Shown here piece after piece: positions 34,507-35,755 of a stretch of 35,755 bases of DNA. Position 1 is the stretch's first letter. Every line of letters starts with the position of its first letter. The notes beneath the pieces were generated by a model. It was not told where the DNA came from. It ran no database searches and saw only the letters and a program-made list of their open reading frames with translations. The stretch comes from Verrucomicrobiota bacterium (lineage in GTDB: Bacteria; Verrucomicrobiota; Verrucomicrobiia; Limisphaerales; JAKPVM01): positions 1-35,755 of the forward strand of contig JAKPVM010000115.1 of the NCBI GenBank assembly GCA_029572555.1, given 5' to 3'. The translations under genes were made by a program, and so were the position numbers.

Positions 34507-35755
34507 ATGAGCCGATATCTTGATATGATTGATAGTCCTTCTCATCTTAAAAAATTGACTATCGAACAACGAATTGAGTTATCTAACGAAATTCGTCAGG
34601 AATTAATTACCAAACTATCAAAAACAGGCGGACATCTTGGACCAAATTTGGGCGTTGTTGAACTGACAATAGCCCTTCATAGCGTTTTTAATACGCCGAC
34701 GGATAAATTTATATGGGATGTTAGTCATCAATCCTATGTTCATAAACTTTTAACGGGAAGGAAGAATCTTTTTCATACAATCAGGACAACTGGCGGACTT
34801 AGTGGCTTTGCTTCCCGAGCCGAAAGTGAGCACGATTGTTATGGCGCAGGACACGCAGGCACAGCGGTTTCAGCGGCGTTGGGTATAGCCGCGGCGCGAG
34901 ATAGATTGGGGACAAATGAGAACGTGGTTTGTATTGTCGGCGATGCAGCCTTAACAAATGGCATATCGTATGAAGCACTAAATAACATTATTACCACAAC
35001 TAAACGGTTTATCCTTATCTTAAATGATAATGAATTTAGCATTGCAAAAAATGTTGGAGCAATAGCAAATCATCTGCACAAATTAATCACCAATCCACGT
35101 TATAACAAATTTCAGAAAGATTTTATCAATTTCTTACGGAAATTTTCAAAAGGCGACCTCGCCGTCAAATTGAGTCATAAGGCAGAGGTGTTAATCAAAG
35201 GTGCAGTTGCAACTGTTGCTCTGGATAAACAGACAAAAAAAACAGATGATGAAAGTGCAGACGGCAGAGGAGGTTACGGTAGCAGTCTTATTTTTGAAGA
35301 ACTTGGTTTAAGGTATATTGGTCCTGTTGATGGACACGACTTGCCATTATTGGTTAGCACCCTTGAATTTGCAAAAGCTTGCGAGGAACCGATTGTTGTT
35401 CACGTTTTAACGCAAAAAGGCCACGGTTATGATATTGCGTTAAAACAGCCTGAAAAATTTCACGGAACTGGCCCTTATGATATACAGACCGGAAATTCCA
35501 CCGAGGTTAAGTCGGCAACAATTCCTACTTATCAAGATGTGTTTGGCGAGACTATGGTGAAATTATGCCGTCGAGATTCCACAATAGTTGGCATTACAGC
35601 CGCAATGCCATCAGGCACCGGCTTAAAAACCCTTGAAAAGGCTATACCAGAACGGTTTTTTGACGTGGGTATAGCCGAAGAGCATGCTGCCTTATTTGCA
35701 GCGGGTATGGCTACTATGGGATTTCATCCGGTCTGCGCTATTTATTCTACATTTT
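34507..35755 (+). CDS. dxs: 1-deoxy-D-xylulose-5-phosphate synthase (3' end outside window)
   Basis: The first 416 codons of about 620 are present, in frame to the last base. DXS condenses pyruvate and glyceraldehyde-3-phosphate with thiamine diphosphate, the entry step of the MEP isoprenoid pathway. Visible are GGHLGPNLGVVELTIALH, DVSHQSYVHKLLTGR, GHAGTAVSAALGIAAARD, the thiamine-phosphate motif VCIVGDAALTNGISYEALNN, NDNEFSIAKNVGA, YIGPVDGHD, KGHGY, and FDVGIAEEHAALFAAGMA with catalytic Glu391. The usual GDG of the thiamine motif reads GDA (145-147). A stretch of about 20 residues (near 240-260, TKKTDDESADGRGGYG) precedes the FEELG motif and appears longer than in E. coli DXS. Start ATG three bases after xseB. 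Together with uppS it supplies the isoprenoid carrier. Confidence 0.95.
   Translation, partial: MSRYLDMIDSPSHLKKLTIEQRIELSNEIRQELITKLSKTGGHLGPNLGVVELTIALHSVFNTPTDKFIWDVSHQSYVHKLLTGRKNLFHTIRTTGGLSGFASRAESEHDCYGAGHAGTAVSAALGIAAARDRLGTNENVVCIVGDAALTNGISYEALNNIITTTKRFILILNDNEFSIAKNVGAIANHLHKLITNPRYNKFQKDFINFLRKFSKGDLAVKLSHKAEVLIKGAVATVALDKQTKKTDDESADGRGGYGSSLIFEELGLRYIGPVDGHDLPLLVSTLEFAKACEEPIVVHVLTQKGHGYDIALKQPEKFHGTGPYDIQTGNSTEVKSATIPTYQDVFGETMVKLCRRDSTIVGITAAMPSGTGLKTLEKAIPERFFDVGIAEEHAALFAAGMATMGFHPVCAIYSTF

Overview
This window (about 40% G+C, 35.8 kb) reads as a chromosomal segment of a low-GC member of the Verrucomicrobiota or a close relative in the PVC group, possibly assembled from a metagenome. 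The evidence is the protein repertoire: very large secreted proteins built from CotH, lamin-tail, Ig-like, Calx-beta and DUF3616 modules that end in a short domain finishing RFYRI or IYRI; a Tat-exported Gfo/Idh/MocA oxidoreductase next to a secreted HEAT-repeat protein; a GspA/GspB pair; xseB directly followed by dxs; and small REP-like palindromes between genes. The taxonomic call is inference from content, not from a marker-gene tree. There are no tRNA or rRNA genes, CRISPR arrays, phage genes or insertion sequences.

Layout. 1-5502: 3' part of a giant surface protein (CotH + lamin-tail + six Ig-like domains). 5534-7170 (minus): a sigma-54-dependent response regulator and, just upstream of it, a small conserved-looking protein. 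7323-10730: a second secreted lamin-tail/Calx-beta/DUF3616 protein. 10731-11356: a gene-free region with at least six short stem-loops of two or three repeat types and a possible extended -10 promoter. 11357-14666: gspA, gspB and an RluA pseudouridine synthase fused to an RlmI/RlmK-type methyltransferase. 14667-17452 (minus): a two-gene unit of a secreted DUF362 protein and a second CotH protein. 17588-19531: a TPR lipoprotein. 19670-21741: purA and uppS. 21742-22017: a pair of exact inverted 26-bp REP-like elements. 22018-24932: an HtrA-like serine protease overlapped by a paralogue whose catalytic triad is gone. 25084-25974: rhomboid protease, convergent with apgM (26025-27251, minus). 27426-30791: Tat-signal oxidoreductase plus HEAT-repeat protein. 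30879-35755: glycosyltransferase, flippase, a membrane-anchored unknown, xseB and the 5' part of dxs.

Functionally the segment mixes housekeeping genes (AMP synthesis, glycolysis, undecaprenyl and isoprenoid precursors, rRNA modification, DNA repair) with an envelope and secreted-protein theme: two CotH proteins, lamin-tail proteins, secretin-assembly factors, envelope proteases and a glycan synthesis/export pair. uppS and dxs both feed the isoprenoid/undecaprenyl carrier on which the flippase-type export would depend.

I did not find a clear new defence or mobile system. The most unusual items are the protease/pseudo-protease tandem, the RluA-methyltransferase fusion, and the clustered stem-loop repeat families.
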